DNA of 64,000 nt from Herbinix sp. (GTDB lineage Bacteria; Bacillota; Clostridia; Lachnospirales; Lachnospiraceae). Under the pieces are notes generated by a model. That model did no database searches, was not told the origin of the DNA, and was given only the letters and a program-made list of their open reading frames with translations. The position numbers and the translations under genes were made by a program. Within the stretch, counting starts at the first letter, position 1. Each line of letters begins with the position of its first letter. The stretch covers positions 48,006-112,005 of the forward strand of contig JARBTJ010000005.1 of the NCBI GenBank assembly GCA_029240245.1, given 5' to 3'. This document shows, piece after piece, positions 37,352 to 46,382 of this stretch.

Positions 37352-37402
37352 ATGATATATCTTATTTGTAATAAATATATCATATAAACATTTTCATGTC
37401 AA
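37352..37402 (-). promoter_or_regulatory. Importer-1 promoter with operators
   Basis: On the minus strand TTGACA (37397-37402), a 17-bp spacer and TATATT (37374-37379). Operator-like TGATATAT overlaps the -10 and AAGATATATCATG follows at +1. The layout predicts repression by blocking RNA polymerase. A further copy lies at 37489-37505. Confidence 0.7.
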
Positions 37403-37669
37403 TGTTATTAACAAAAAAACCACTTTTATTTATAACATATTTATGCTTTTCTGCTAGATTAAGCGCTTCATAATTGGTATTAATTTATTATTTGATATAT
37501 CATATTAATATATTTCTATATAAAAGGAGACAAGTTGACATAAGTCTTGCTAATATTTTCATTCAAATATCTATTAATACATACCAAAAAACGACTTTAG
37601 TTATAATTTCGATCAATTACGCCTCCGAAAATAAACTAGGGTATTTGTGTTCCAAGCCTTATTTTAATA

Positions 37670-37706
37670 GAAAAAGAGAGCAACCTGCCATTACAAGTTA
37701 CCCTCT
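37670..37706 (-). terminator. Terminator of GH3 (37850)
   Basis: On the minus strand AGAGGGTAAC pairs with GTTGCTCTCT (two wobbles) and TTTTTCT follows. Confidence 0.75.
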
Positions 37707-37849
37707 AGTCCTTTCTTATACCATAAAGGAGTGCGTGAAAAACTATATTCAGGTCTTGTCATCATCAAAGTTGTTATAATTTTTCACGCTTTTGGTTCAT
37801 CGGATCATCCGACCTCATAAACATATACATAAGTATCGTTTCTTAGCTC

Positions 37850-39958
37850 TTATGGCAATATAAATCCGATCTCGATCGGCTTCTGACCGGTTAAAGCACT
37901 GCTTCGTAAGTCCGGCTGGTTCGTTCCTACATAGAAATTAAAGTTTCTGCTGTCAAGTCTTCGAATTCCTTCTTCATCCACGATACAAAGAGCTGTATCC
38001 GGAATTAAGATAACTTCATCCTTTTCTTCTCCAGCTTTTAAAGCAACCCTCTTAAAGCCGCATAATTTATAATTCGGTACTTCATGCTTTGATTCATTAT
38101 CTTTACAATAGACCTGAACAACCTCCTCCGCATCCCGGAGTCCTTCATTTTTAACCTTAACACCTATTGTTACGGTACCGGTTGTTATATCATATGATAA
38201 TTCAGCAGACTCACACAGGGTCTTGCTATAGGTCAACCCATACCCAAACGGGTACAACGCTTCTTTTGTCATATAACGGTAGGTTCTTTCCTTCATGGAA
38301 TAATCCAGGAAATCGGGCAGGTCTTCCGTAGAACGATAGAAGGTAACCGGCAATTTACCGGAGGGTGAACATTTGCCAAACAGGATATCCGCTACCGCTT
38401 TTCCACCTCTTGCACCGGGATACCAAACCTGCAATACCGCATCCATGGTCTCATCTTCAAATCTTAAATCTGTTGCACTTCCTGTCATATTGCATAAGAT
38501 CATAGGTTTTTTTAACTTCGCAACCGCTTCAATCAAATCCCTCTGAGCTTTTGGCAATAACAAGGTCGGACGGTCCCCTGCATAATATTCATTGTTCGCA
38601 TCCCCTTCTTCACCTTCGAGGGTTGCATCAAGACCAACACATAAAATAACTACATCGCTTCTTTCAGCTGCAGAAATCGCCTCCATGATTCGGTCCCCGG
38701 GATTTGCACCACCCTCCGCAACATCACGGATAATTTGGCTTCCCTCCGAATAATATACTCGGATATCATCGCCCACCTCGTCCTGAATTCCTTCCAGCAA
38801 GGTGATATATCTGGAGGAGGTTCCGTAATAATTAGCTCGTAAAACCTCTCTGTTGTTAGCGTTCGGACCAATGACAGCGATCTTCTTTATTTTAGCTTTA
38901 TCCAAAGGTAGTATTCCATTATTTTTTAGTAGAACAATACTTTTTCTTGCAGCTTCCTCCGAAAGATTCAAATGTTCAGAACACTCCACCGTCTCATAAG
39001 GAATATTATCGTATTCACAGGAATCAAACATACCGAGTCTCATTCTGGTCGCGATCAGATGCTCCACAGCTTCGTCCACTTCTTCTTCCTTAATCAGACC
39101 GTCCATGACCGCTTTCTGTACATATAAATAAATGGATCCGCAGTTTAAGTCACAGCCAGCGGATAATGCCATCGCTGCTGATTCCTCTGCAGTGCTAGTT
39201 ACTCTGTGATGATTATGGAAATCTGCTATTGCGCCGCAATCCGAAACCACATAGCCGTCAAAGCCCCATTTACCTCGTAATATTTCCCGAAGCAGAGTTT
39301 GGCTTCCGCAGCAGGGTTCTCCATTCGTCCTGTTATATGCCCCCATAACACCTTCCACTTTAGCTTCTTTTACGCAGGCTTCAAAGGCCGGAAGATAGGT
39401 TTCCCATAAATCTTTTTTTGATACAACGGCATCAAATTCATGACGCCCCTTTTCCGGACCGCTGTGTACTGCAAAATGTTTTGCACAAGCTGCTGACTTT
39501 AAATACTCCCCGTCACCCTGCAGGCCTTTTACATATGCAACGCCCAGTCTTGCCGTAAGATACGGATCCTCTCCGTAGGTTTCATGACCACGTCCCCATC
39601 TGGGATCCCTGAATATATTAATATTCGGACACCAGAAGGTTAAACCTTTATAGATATCTCGATCATCCTTTTTCAGGCTTTCATTATATTTTGCGCGTCC
39701 TTCGGTTGCTATGACATCCGCTATTTTCTGCATTAACTCCTCATCAAAAATGGATGCCATTCCAATAGCCTGTGGAAAGCTGGTAGCTACTCCGGCACGT
39801 GCAACTCCGTGTAGTGCTTCATTCCACCAATTATATGACGGTATACCCAGTCTCTCAATAGCGGCCGACCGGTAGGTAAGCTGGGAGGTTTTTTCCTCAA
39901 GCGTCATTTGTGCTACCAGCTTCTTTGCTCTTTCTTTCAAACGATCCATATTTTGCAT
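37850..39958 (-). CDS. GH3 glycosidase, beta-xylosidase type
   Basis: 702 residues from the ATG at 39958 (AGGAG 6 nt upstream; the longer frame lacks one). No signal peptide, so it is cytosolic and acts on imported oligosaccharides. The signature YNWWNEALHGVAR is typical of GH3 beta-xylosidases, and VVSDCGAI near residue 238 carries the nucleophile aspartate. A GH3 C-terminal domain and fibronectin-like tail complete the fold. Beta-glucosidase or arabinofuranosidase activity cannot be excluded. It lies last in the run 49856-37850, with a 120-nt element inserted between it and the next gene upstream. Confidence 0.9.
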   Translation of the reverse strand: MQNMDRLKERAKKLVAQMTLEEKTSQLTYRSAAIERLGIPSYNWWNEALHGVARAGVATSFPQAIGMASIFDEELMQKIADVIATEGRAKYNESLKKDDRDIYKGLTFWCPNINIFRDPRWGRGHETYGEDPYLTARLGVAYVKGLQGDGEYLKSAACAKHFAVHSGPEKGRHEFDAVVSKKDLWETYLPAFEACVKEAKVEGVMGAYNRTNGEPCCGSQTLLREILRGKWGFDGYVVSDCGAIADFHNHHRVTSTAEESAAMALSAGCDLNCGSIYLYVQKAVMDGLIKEEEVDEAVEHLIATRMRLGMFDSCEYDNIPYETVECSEHLNLSEEAARKSIVLLKNNGILPLDKAKIKKIAVIGPNANNREVLRANYYGTSSRYITLLEGIQDEVGDDIRVYYSEGSQIIRDVAEGGANPGDRIMEAISAAERSDVVILCVGLDATLEGEEGDANNEYYAGDRPTLLLPKAQRDLIEAVAKLKKPMILCNMTGSATDLRFEDETMDAVLQVWYPGARGGKAVADILFGKCSPSGKLPVTFYRSTEDLPDFLDYSMKERTYRYMTKEALYPFGYGLTYSKTLCESAELSYDITTGTVTIGVKVKNEGLRDAEEVVQVYCKDNESKHEVPNYKLCGFKRVALKAGEEKDEVILIPDTALCIVDEEGIRRLDSRNFNFYVGTNQPDLRSSALTGQKPIEIGFILP

Positions 39959-40131
39959 TTCATTCTCCTCACATTCTGATCTATTCTCTCTGAGTTTTTG
40001 ATAAGTCAGCTTCCACTCCCTACATGGAAACCGGGGACTTTTCATCGGTAAATGATATGGCTATAATTTTTATATAATTATAAGATTATATGATTATAAG
40101 TTTATATGACTATAAATTTTTATTTAATTAT

Positions 40132-40251
40132 GGTTAAAGTGTCAAATGCATCTTCGGTGCTTTCATGCTACAATATACTGATATGCAAGCTTGCTTCCAT
40201 ATCAGTATATTGTAGCATGAAAAGTGCGTAGCACCATTAGACACTTTAACC
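40132..40251. mobile_element. 120-nt palindromic MITE-like element, copy 2
   Basis: The ends GGTTAAAGTGTC and GACACTTTAACC are a perfect 12-bp inverted repeat. The exact 6-bp direct repeat AATTAT (40126-40131 and 40252-40257) flanks it. It lies between two GH3 genes of one transcription run, so it would be transcribed. Compared with copy 1 there are 13 differences, of which four pairs are compensatory. Confidence 0.85.
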
Positions 40252-40263
40252 AATTATAGTTCT

Positions 40264-42894
40264 TTATATGGTTATAGTTCTTTCTACACGGATGTCATTA
40301 CATCCAGAGCCTACCATGATAGCAAAATCACCGGGTTCAACCACCCATTCCATTTTTTTGTTCAGAAGCTTGAAGCTGTCAAAATCCAACTGCATGGTAA
40401 CGGTTTTTGTTTCCTGAACCTCAAGGGATATTCTCTCAAACCCTTGCAATGTCTTAATCGGCGTAACAATACTAGACTGCAGGTCACTGACATAGAGTTG
40501 TACAATCTCATCCGCTGCCACTTTTCCGATATTCTTTACATCAACAGATACACGATAACAATAATTATCCTCCAACTTTTCGACCACTAAGTTGCTGTAT
40601 TCAAATTCTGTATAGCTTAAACCATGACCAAACCAAAACAAAGGATCCTTGTTACCTTCCAAAAACCAAGGGCTTCCTCCGGGCAGCATCGTATAATAGC
40701 AAGGAATGTGACCCGTACTCTTCGGGAAGGAGATCGGAAGCTTTCCGGAGGGACTCACATCGCCGAACAATACATCCACGATAGCCTTAGCACCGTGTTC
40801 TCCACCGAACCATGCAACCAGAATACCATCGATTTTCTGCACTTCATTGCTTAAGTCCACCGGCTTTCCGTTTTCCAGCACCAGTACGGTTGGCTTGCCA
40901 AGTTCAGCAACCCTGTTTATGAGCTCCTGTTGCTTTCCATGTAACTTTAGTTCACAGCGGTCCATTCCTTCTCCGCTGGTAACCTTATTATCACCACATA
41001 CAAGTACTACATAATCACTGTTTTTCGCCAGTTCAATTGCTTTATCTAAGGATTCTTCGTGATGATCGATGCAGAAGCTCAAATCGTTTCCGTTAACATC
41101 ACAAAGATATTCTATTTCAAACTCATGCTCTGCACCGTTAACAAATTCAAATATGCAATGGGGCAGACGCATTTTTTTATCACCAAAACTTTCAATGATA
41201 TAATTACCATCTATTTTAATGCGTACTGTATCATTGGTTGTAAAGATCAATTTACCGATAAAGGAGTCGGCATCCATAAATTCATGGGTGTTTACCTTCA
41301 GCTTGCCACTCATACGTACGGAATACCCATTAAATTCAAGGTCTCTGTGAGGTTTCGCAAGGATCCAGTTAAAATTGATTAATTCAACAATCTCGGTTCC
41401 AATCGGTTCCCCTTCAAAATTATCATTGTTAAAATACTCCATTTTAATTTTTTCCGGATACCAGGATTTTGGTATCAAGGAAACATCATGCTCCGTAATT
41501 CCACAGCCGTCGCTTTGTCTGACAACCGTTTTATCACCGACCACTTTTTTTATCTCCTGGAATACACTATTTACCTCATAACCGTACGGCACCGAGGAAT
41601 AGCTTCCGATCCTCTGGGTTCCAGAGCTTGGTCCTATGACAGCGATGGAGGCCGCATCTTTGCTTAACGGTAATATTTTATTCCTATTCTGAAGAAGAAC
41701 CATGGACTGTTTTGCTCCTTCATAGGAAATATTTTTATGTTCCTTTGAGCGAATCACATTTTTATAATTGGATTCGTTCGTATAAGGATTTTCAAATAAG
41801 CCTAAGTCAAATTTAACACGAAGAATTCTGGAAACCGCATCATCAATGATGTCCTGAGCAATTTTACCCTCCTGCACCAATTCGATCAAAGCTTCCTGCC
41901 ATGTACGATTCGGGAAATCAAAGCCCTGTACATCCAAACCACCGTTTACAGCAAGTTCAATGCTTTCCTTGTTATCCTTCGTCATTCTGTGTGTGTGTTT
42001 CAACCGGCTTACTGCGCCGAAATCAGCACGCACATAACCCTTCATACCATAACGTTCCTTTAACACTTCTCTCAAATAATGCTCCGAGGTTATGACAGCT
42101 TCCCCATCAATACAGTTATAGGACGCCATCGCATTATAGGCTCCTGCCTTCTTGATACCGGCTTCAAATACCGGAAGATAGCTGGTTTCCACTTCTCTGA
42201 TACCAACTCTTGCAGGTGAACAATTCGTTCCACCCTCCGGAATTCCGTGTACGCAATAATGTTTCGGTTCACATACAATCTGATCGGGTCTGCTTACATC
42301 CTCCCCTTGCTCTCCGGTTATGATTGCATATGCCATTTGGGAAGACAGATAGGTATCCTCACCAAAGGTTTCCTCCACACGGCCCCATCTTGCATCTCTT
42401 GCTACATCAAGATTTGGAGCAAGTATCTCGCAAATACCGATACTTCTTGTTTCTGCTGCGATCGCATGCCCTACCTTATGTACCAGTTCACGGTTAAAGG
42501 TTGATGCCATGGCTATCGGCATAGGAAATACGGTGGCACTCGGATAAGATATTCCATGCAGAGCCTCACCGGTAAAAATACAAGGGATACCAAGTCTTGT
42601 TTTTTCTACAAAAAAATGCTGAAGCTTATTTAACACAGCCGGGACGGAGTAAACATCATGGACAAATCCAATTCCTTTTGCACCAATACTTTTATCTACC
42701 TTATCCCAGTAAAAATCGGAGTTTTCCGCAACAGAGCAAAAATGTGCTTCATGTATTTTGGTTGCCAACTCCACGCCACGGATCATATCCATTTGCGCAA
42801 CTTTTTCTTCTAAGGTCATTCTTCCTAACAGATCTTCAACCCGGTCCTTTACCGGAAGTGTTGAATCTTTATATTTAAACTGCTCCACCTTCAT
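40264..42894 (-). CDS. GH3 glycosidase with inserted PA14-like module
   Basis: 876 residues without signal peptide. The GH3 N-terminal barrel carries VRADFGAV near residue 290, where most homologs have SDWG; the nucleophile Asp is kept but its neighbours differ. The C-terminal GH3 domain is interrupted by a PA14-like beta insert (about 500-620; IKMEYFNNDNFEGEPIG start), a feature of larger beta-glucosidases that alters the active-site rim. The fibronectin-like end completes the enzyme. It is likely cytosolic. AGAGG lies 8 nt before the ATG at 42894. It sits between GH38 and the other GH3, consistent with joint breakdown of an imported oligosaccharide. Confidence 0.88.
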   Translation of the reverse strand: MKVEQFKYKDSTLPVKDRVEDLLGRMTLEEKVAQMDMIRGVELATKIHEAHFCSVAENSDFYWDKVDKSIGAKGIGFVHDVYSVPAVLNKLQHFFVEKTRLGIPCIFTGEALHGISYPSATVFPMPIAMASTFNRELVHKVGHAIAAETRSIGICEILAPNLDVARDARWGRVEETFGEDTYLSSQMAYAIITGEQGEDVSRPDQIVCEPKHYCVHGIPEGGTNCSPARVGIREVETSYLPVFEAGIKKAGAYNAMASYNCIDGEAVITSEHYLREVLKERYGMKGYVRADFGAVSRLKHTHRMTKDNKESIELAVNGGLDVQGFDFPNRTWQEALIELVQEGKIAQDIIDDAVSRILRVKFDLGLFENPYTNESNYKNVIRSKEHKNISYEGAKQSMVLLQNRNKILPLSKDAASIAVIGPSSGTQRIGSYSSVPYGYEVNSVFQEIKKVVGDKTVVRQSDGCGITEHDVSLIPKSWYPEKIKMEYFNNDNFEGEPIGTEIVELINFNWILAKPHRDLEFNGYSVRMSGKLKVNTHEFMDADSFIGKLIFTTNDTVRIKIDGNYIIESFGDKKMRLPHCIFEFVNGAEHEFEIEYLCDVNGNDLSFCIDHHEESLDKAIELAKNSDYVVLVCGDNKVTSGEGMDRCELKLHGKQQELINRVAELGKPTVLVLENGKPVDLSNEVQKIDGILVAWFGGEHGAKAIVDVLFGDVSPSGKLPISFPKSTGHIPCYYTMLPGGSPWFLEGNKDPLFWFGHGLSYTEFEYSNLVVEKLEDNYCYRVSVDVKNIGKVAADEIVQLYVSDLQSSIVTPIKTLQGFERISLEVQETKTVTMQLDFDSFKLLNKKMEWVVEPGDFAIMVGSGCNDIRVERTITI

Positions 42895-42984
42895 CTTAAT
42901 GCCTCTCTGTTTTCATATAAATTTCATTACTTAATCCTAAATAATATTTTTCATTGCAATAAATGAGCCAAAATCATCATTATA

Positions 42985-43017
42985 AATACTCACATTTAAA
43001 GTACAAATGTGAGTATT
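42985..43017 (-). terminator. Palindrome downstream of GH38
   Basis: AATACTCACATTT pairs perfectly with AAATGTGAGTATT. The T-run is stronger on the plus strand than on the minus, so on the minus strand it may be only a weak terminator or processing stem. Confidence 0.5.
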
Positions 43018-43035
43018 TTTTATTTTCGGTTAATC

Positions 43036-46000
43036 TTAATAGCTTATTTTAATCGTCTTGATTTCAAAAGGACGGAATACAAGATTAATATTGTTTTTCT
43101 CCTGAAGCACTTCCAGAGCCTCCTCGAGCATATCGGTTACCGCTACTTCAGCCGCATCCTCCTGCAAACTGAGTACTGCATTGGTGTAGGTACCTTCTGC
43201 ATCATAAAGTCTAATAATAAATGCTTTCTCCTGATCCTCACAGGGCTTTATTGCTTCAATTATGATATTGTCGCAATTAAGTGCTGCAAAGGAATTTTTC
43301 TGATAGTTTCCTGTCACTACAATCGGTTTATAATTTAAGCAGTATGCCGGCTGGATAACCGTTTCAGCACCAAAACCTCCATTATGAGGGTAGAAGGAAT
43401 AGGTACATTCATGAATACCCTTATCCCCGTGAAAATCCGGTCTGGTTCCGCCCTTATGAAGGGATAATCTCATCTGTGAATCCTTCACGGAGATACCGTA
43501 TTTACAATCATTTAATATGGATACACCATATCTGCTCTCGGACAAATCTGAATATTTTTGATTGGATACCTCAAATTTCGCCTTTTCTTCTGCGGTATTT
43601 CTGGTTGTATTTCTCTTTATGAAGCCAAATTGAACTTCATTTCTAACCACATCCGAGAAAATGGTTGTATCAAAGGCTGTCTTCAAGAAACGATGTTCCT
43701 CCTGCCAATCCATTATTGTTTCAAAACGAACCTCAGGGCTGTTTGCATAGAAAATCATATCTTGAAGAATACTTGATTTTTCACTCAGCTGGTATTTGCT
43801 TCTAATTCTTAATTCAACCGGACCGTCTGATACAATAGTACGTTCTAACAGCTTGGAGGTATCACGGAACTTAAATTCAATATCAGCATCAACATCCCAG
43901 TTATCCCATGCATTCGGAACATCCTCTGCCATCAGGAAGGTATTGAAAGCAAAACCTTTTCCTCTTAATTCTCTACCTTGTGTTGTATCTACAAAGGAAT
44001 CAATAAATCCTTTTTCATCAAAGACTATCTTTGCATAAGGAGTTTTTAATTCGTCCTTATGTAATTGGAATACAGACACTACATCCAAAGAACCCTTTAC
44101 TAATTTCAATGTTACAGAAGCAAATGCAGGGATTTTGACACCCATTACTGCAAGCTTTTTATTTCCGTGTAAATCTGTAACCGGCTGTTGTGCATAATCA
44201 CCCTCCACAATGTAGCCATCTTTATAATCGATGTATACAACATCATTTCTTTCAAAGGAAAGTGTATTAATCACGGAAACTGCATATTCGTCCTGATCAG
44301 CAGGTATGGAAGCCATAATTAATTCCTTTGCCCTGCCGATAACTTCGGATACCTCGGCTATCGCCTCTTGATGTGCTCTCGGCACGCAGGTTCCGGGTAA
44401 AATATCATGGAACTGGTTGATCAACAGGGTTTCCAGGAGCGGATGAATGACTTCATCCGACGCCACAATCTTATCCTCAACAGCATTACGCACCGTTATG
44501 TATTCTAAATCTCGCAAGCTAATCTCAGCCAGACGGTTATTCCGTTTGATCGGATGCTGGTTGGTAAGTGTACCGCGGTGTAATTCCAGATAAAGCTCAT
44601 TGGAATAAACAGAAGGCTCTACCACGGATGCCTCAAGCCGCTTCATAAACTCACTTACTGTAATATGCTCCGTCTTCGGAACTCCCTCTAAGTCCTTGAT
44701 ACGTCTGGACATTTCAATCATTTCAAACTGAGGTCCGCCTCCTCCGTCACCAAAGCCGTAGGATAATAATCTCATATTGGATACGGTCTTTTCACGAACA
44801 GAATCTTTGCCTTTTTCCACATGATCTACGGTAGCCTCCACATCCGGCCAGAGATGTGTTTTGTTCAAATGTGTGAGAACTTTGGTTCCATCCAGACCCT
44901 GCCAGTAAAAGGTGTCATATGGGAAGTTGGTGGTATCATTCCAGGACATTTTGGTCGTCAGGAAGTAGTCAACACCACAACCTTTCATAATCTGCGGTAT
45001 AGCAGCGCTATAACCAAAGGTATCCGGCAGCCAGAAACAGTCAGCTGTATAGTTGAAATATTTTCTGGTAAAGCGTTGTCCCCATAAGAACTGTCGCACC
45101 ATGGATTCACCGTTTGGTATATTACAATCACATTCAATCCAAACGCCTCCGTTTGGCTCATACCTGCCTTCCGCAACCTTTTCCTGAATATTCTTAAATA
45201 ATTCCGGATAATTCTTTCGTATCACTTCACTATGGAAAGCAGAACTCTGTATAAATTTATATTCCGGATACTGCTGCATTAAATTCAACTGGTTGGAATA
45301 GGTTCTGGCACACTTTTTCACAGTTTCACCCCGGTGCCAAAGCCATGCAGTATCCATATGGGAATGACCGATAAAGCCCGCAAAGCCTGCGGTTTCTGAA
45401 TTGGTCTGGATTAATTTTGTCTTTAAAAGTATTCCTGCCTCTCGAACTGACTGCAGAAAGGTCTCTTCATCCACATTATCAAAATCATAATACAGAACCT
45501 CATGCACCTTTTCTAGGGTATTAATCACATCGGCACGACGGAAGCTGCTATCTTCCAGTGTATTTACCAGCTGGTTTAAGGTTCTTAAATCAAAATACAC
45601 ATCACAGATTTCCTCGTTTTTCAGACAGATGTCAAGCGAATTAAAGTTGAACACGAAATCACTTACCGGACTATCAGAAAATGGTTCACATCCCTTTACA
45701 TAGTGGCCGGAATAATATTCAAGTGCGATATCAATTACCTCTCCTGCCTTTACCTCTTGCTTTAACATATCACAATAGTGATTTCCATGTCCGGTTACTA
45801 CGATTTTTGTACAAAATGTTCCAAAAGGTACTCCGTTTACCCAAAGCATGGCTTCATAGCCTTCAATTTTTGGATAAATATACAGGGTCTTTCCGTCATA
45901 TTCCTGCGGAACACTGTACTGTCCCTTAAACCAACAATAAGTACTTTCATTGCCGCCCCATTTGTCACCCTTTTCGCAAGGAGTAAACACGCCGTCCTCC

Positions 46001-46140
46001 GGTATATCATGAAGCTCTTCAAGCGTCTGGAATTTTTTCACTCCCACTTCGCCAATTTTCTCAAACATCATCGGAGCTAAGGTATTTTCAAATCTTCTTA
46101 ACTTTGATAGCATTCTGTCAATCTGTCTATTATTCAGCAT
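43036..46140 (-). CDS. GH38 alpha-mannosidase
   Basis: 1,034 residues from the ATG at 46140 (AAGGAG 7 nt upstream; the frame continues to 46209 without a site). There is no signal peptide, so it is cytosolic. GH38 landmarks: GHSHMDTAWLW (metal ligands His and Asp), WLPDTFGYSA (nucleophile Asp near residue 372) and CNIPNGESMVRQ. The middle helical and C-terminal beta domains follow. Bacterial GH38 enzymes remove alpha-linked mannose from imported oligosaccharides. It lies between a pectate-lyase-like gene and GH3. Specificity for 1,2/1,3/1,6 linkages is not visible. Confidence 0.93.
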   Translation of the reverse strand: MLNNRQIDRMLSKLRRFENTLAPMMFEKIGEVGVKKFQTLEELHDIPEDGVFTPCEKGDKWGGNESTYCWFKGQYSVPQEYDGKTLYIYPKIEGYEAMLWVNGVPFGTFCTKIVVTGHGNHYCDMLKQEVKAGEVIDIALEYYSGHYVKGCEPFSDSPVSDFVFNFNSLDICLKNEEICDVYFDLRTLNQLVNTLEDSSFRRADVINTLEKVHEVLYYDFDNVDEETFLQSVREAGILLKTKLIQTNSETAGFAGFIGHSHMDTAWLWHRGETVKKCARTYSNQLNLMQQYPEYKFIQSSAFHSEVIRKNYPELFKNIQEKVAEGRYEPNGGVWIECDCNIPNGESMVRQFLWGQRFTRKYFNYTADCFWLPDTFGYSAAIPQIMKGCGVDYFLTTKMSWNDTTNFPYDTFYWQGLDGTKVLTHLNKTHLWPDVEATVDHVEKGKDSVREKTVSNMRLLSYGFGDGGGGPQFEMIEMSRRIKDLEGVPKTEHITVSEFMKRLEASVVEPSVYSNELYLELHRGTLTNQHPIKRNNRLAEISLRDLEYITVRNAVEDKIVASDEVIHPLLETLLINQFHDILPGTCVPRAHQEAIAEVSEVIGRAKELIMASIPADQDEYAVSVINTLSFERNDVVYIDYKDGYIVEGDYAQQPVTDLHGNKKLAVMGVKIPAFASVTLKLVKGSLDVVSVFQLHKDELKTPYAKIVFDEKGFIDSFVDTTQGRELRGKGFAFNTFLMAEDVPNAWDNWDVDADIEFKFRDTSKLLERTIVSDGPVELRIRSKYQLSEKSSILQDMIFYANSPEVRFETIMDWQEEHRFLKTAFDTTIFSDVVRNEVQFGFIKRNTTRNTAEEKAKFEVSNQKYSDLSESRYGVSILNDCKYGISVKDSQMRLSLHKGGTRPDFHGDKGIHECTYSFYPHNGGFGAETVIQPAYCLNYKPIVVTGNYQKNSFAALNCDNIIIEAIKPCEDQEKAFIIRLYDAEGTYTNAVLSLQEDAAEVAVTDMLEEALEVLQEKNNINLVFRPFEIKTIKISY

Positions 46141-46170
46141 ATAATTTCTCCTTATGTTATTATTTTTTAT

Positions 46171-46244
46171 AGGTGATTGCGAAACAATATAGTTTTTGCT
46201 ATTGCACACACAATTAATACAGATTTTGAGTTTCGCAATCGCCT
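46171..46244. repeat. Dispersed repeat family 2, copy B (74 nt, complete ends)
   Basis: AGGTGATTGCGAAAC (46171-46185) is matched, one mismatch, by GTTTCGCAATCGCCT (46230-46244). The 5-bp TTTAT occurs on both sides (46166-46170 and 46245-46249), a possible target duplication although in T-rich DNA. The first 43 nt agree with copy C at about 40 positions, while the middle of copies A and C is missing here, suggesting an internal deletion. Confidence 0.7.
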
Positions 46245-46382
46245 TTTATTATTTTTTTACTGTATTACATACCTATGTCATTTGATTTTATAATCACCCT
46301 TGTTACCGGATGTTTCTCTGTTACACTCGATTATTTCAAATACCGCATTCCTTGGTATGTTCAGCTTTTGTCTTTTGATTAC

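Larger units (their letters stand above)
37296..37849. other. Intergenic region with operators and GH3 terminator
   Basis: It holds the importer-1 promoter and its operators (37352-37402), a distal GATATAT palindrome (37489-37505), the GH3 terminator (37670-37706) and a further hairpin GCGTGAAAAA/TTTTTCACGC (37733-37789). Open frames here are not genes. Confidence 0.6.

Noticed and set aside
37474..37779. 101-codon plus-strand frame
   Set aside because: It spans operators and the GH3 terminator and has an implausible composition.
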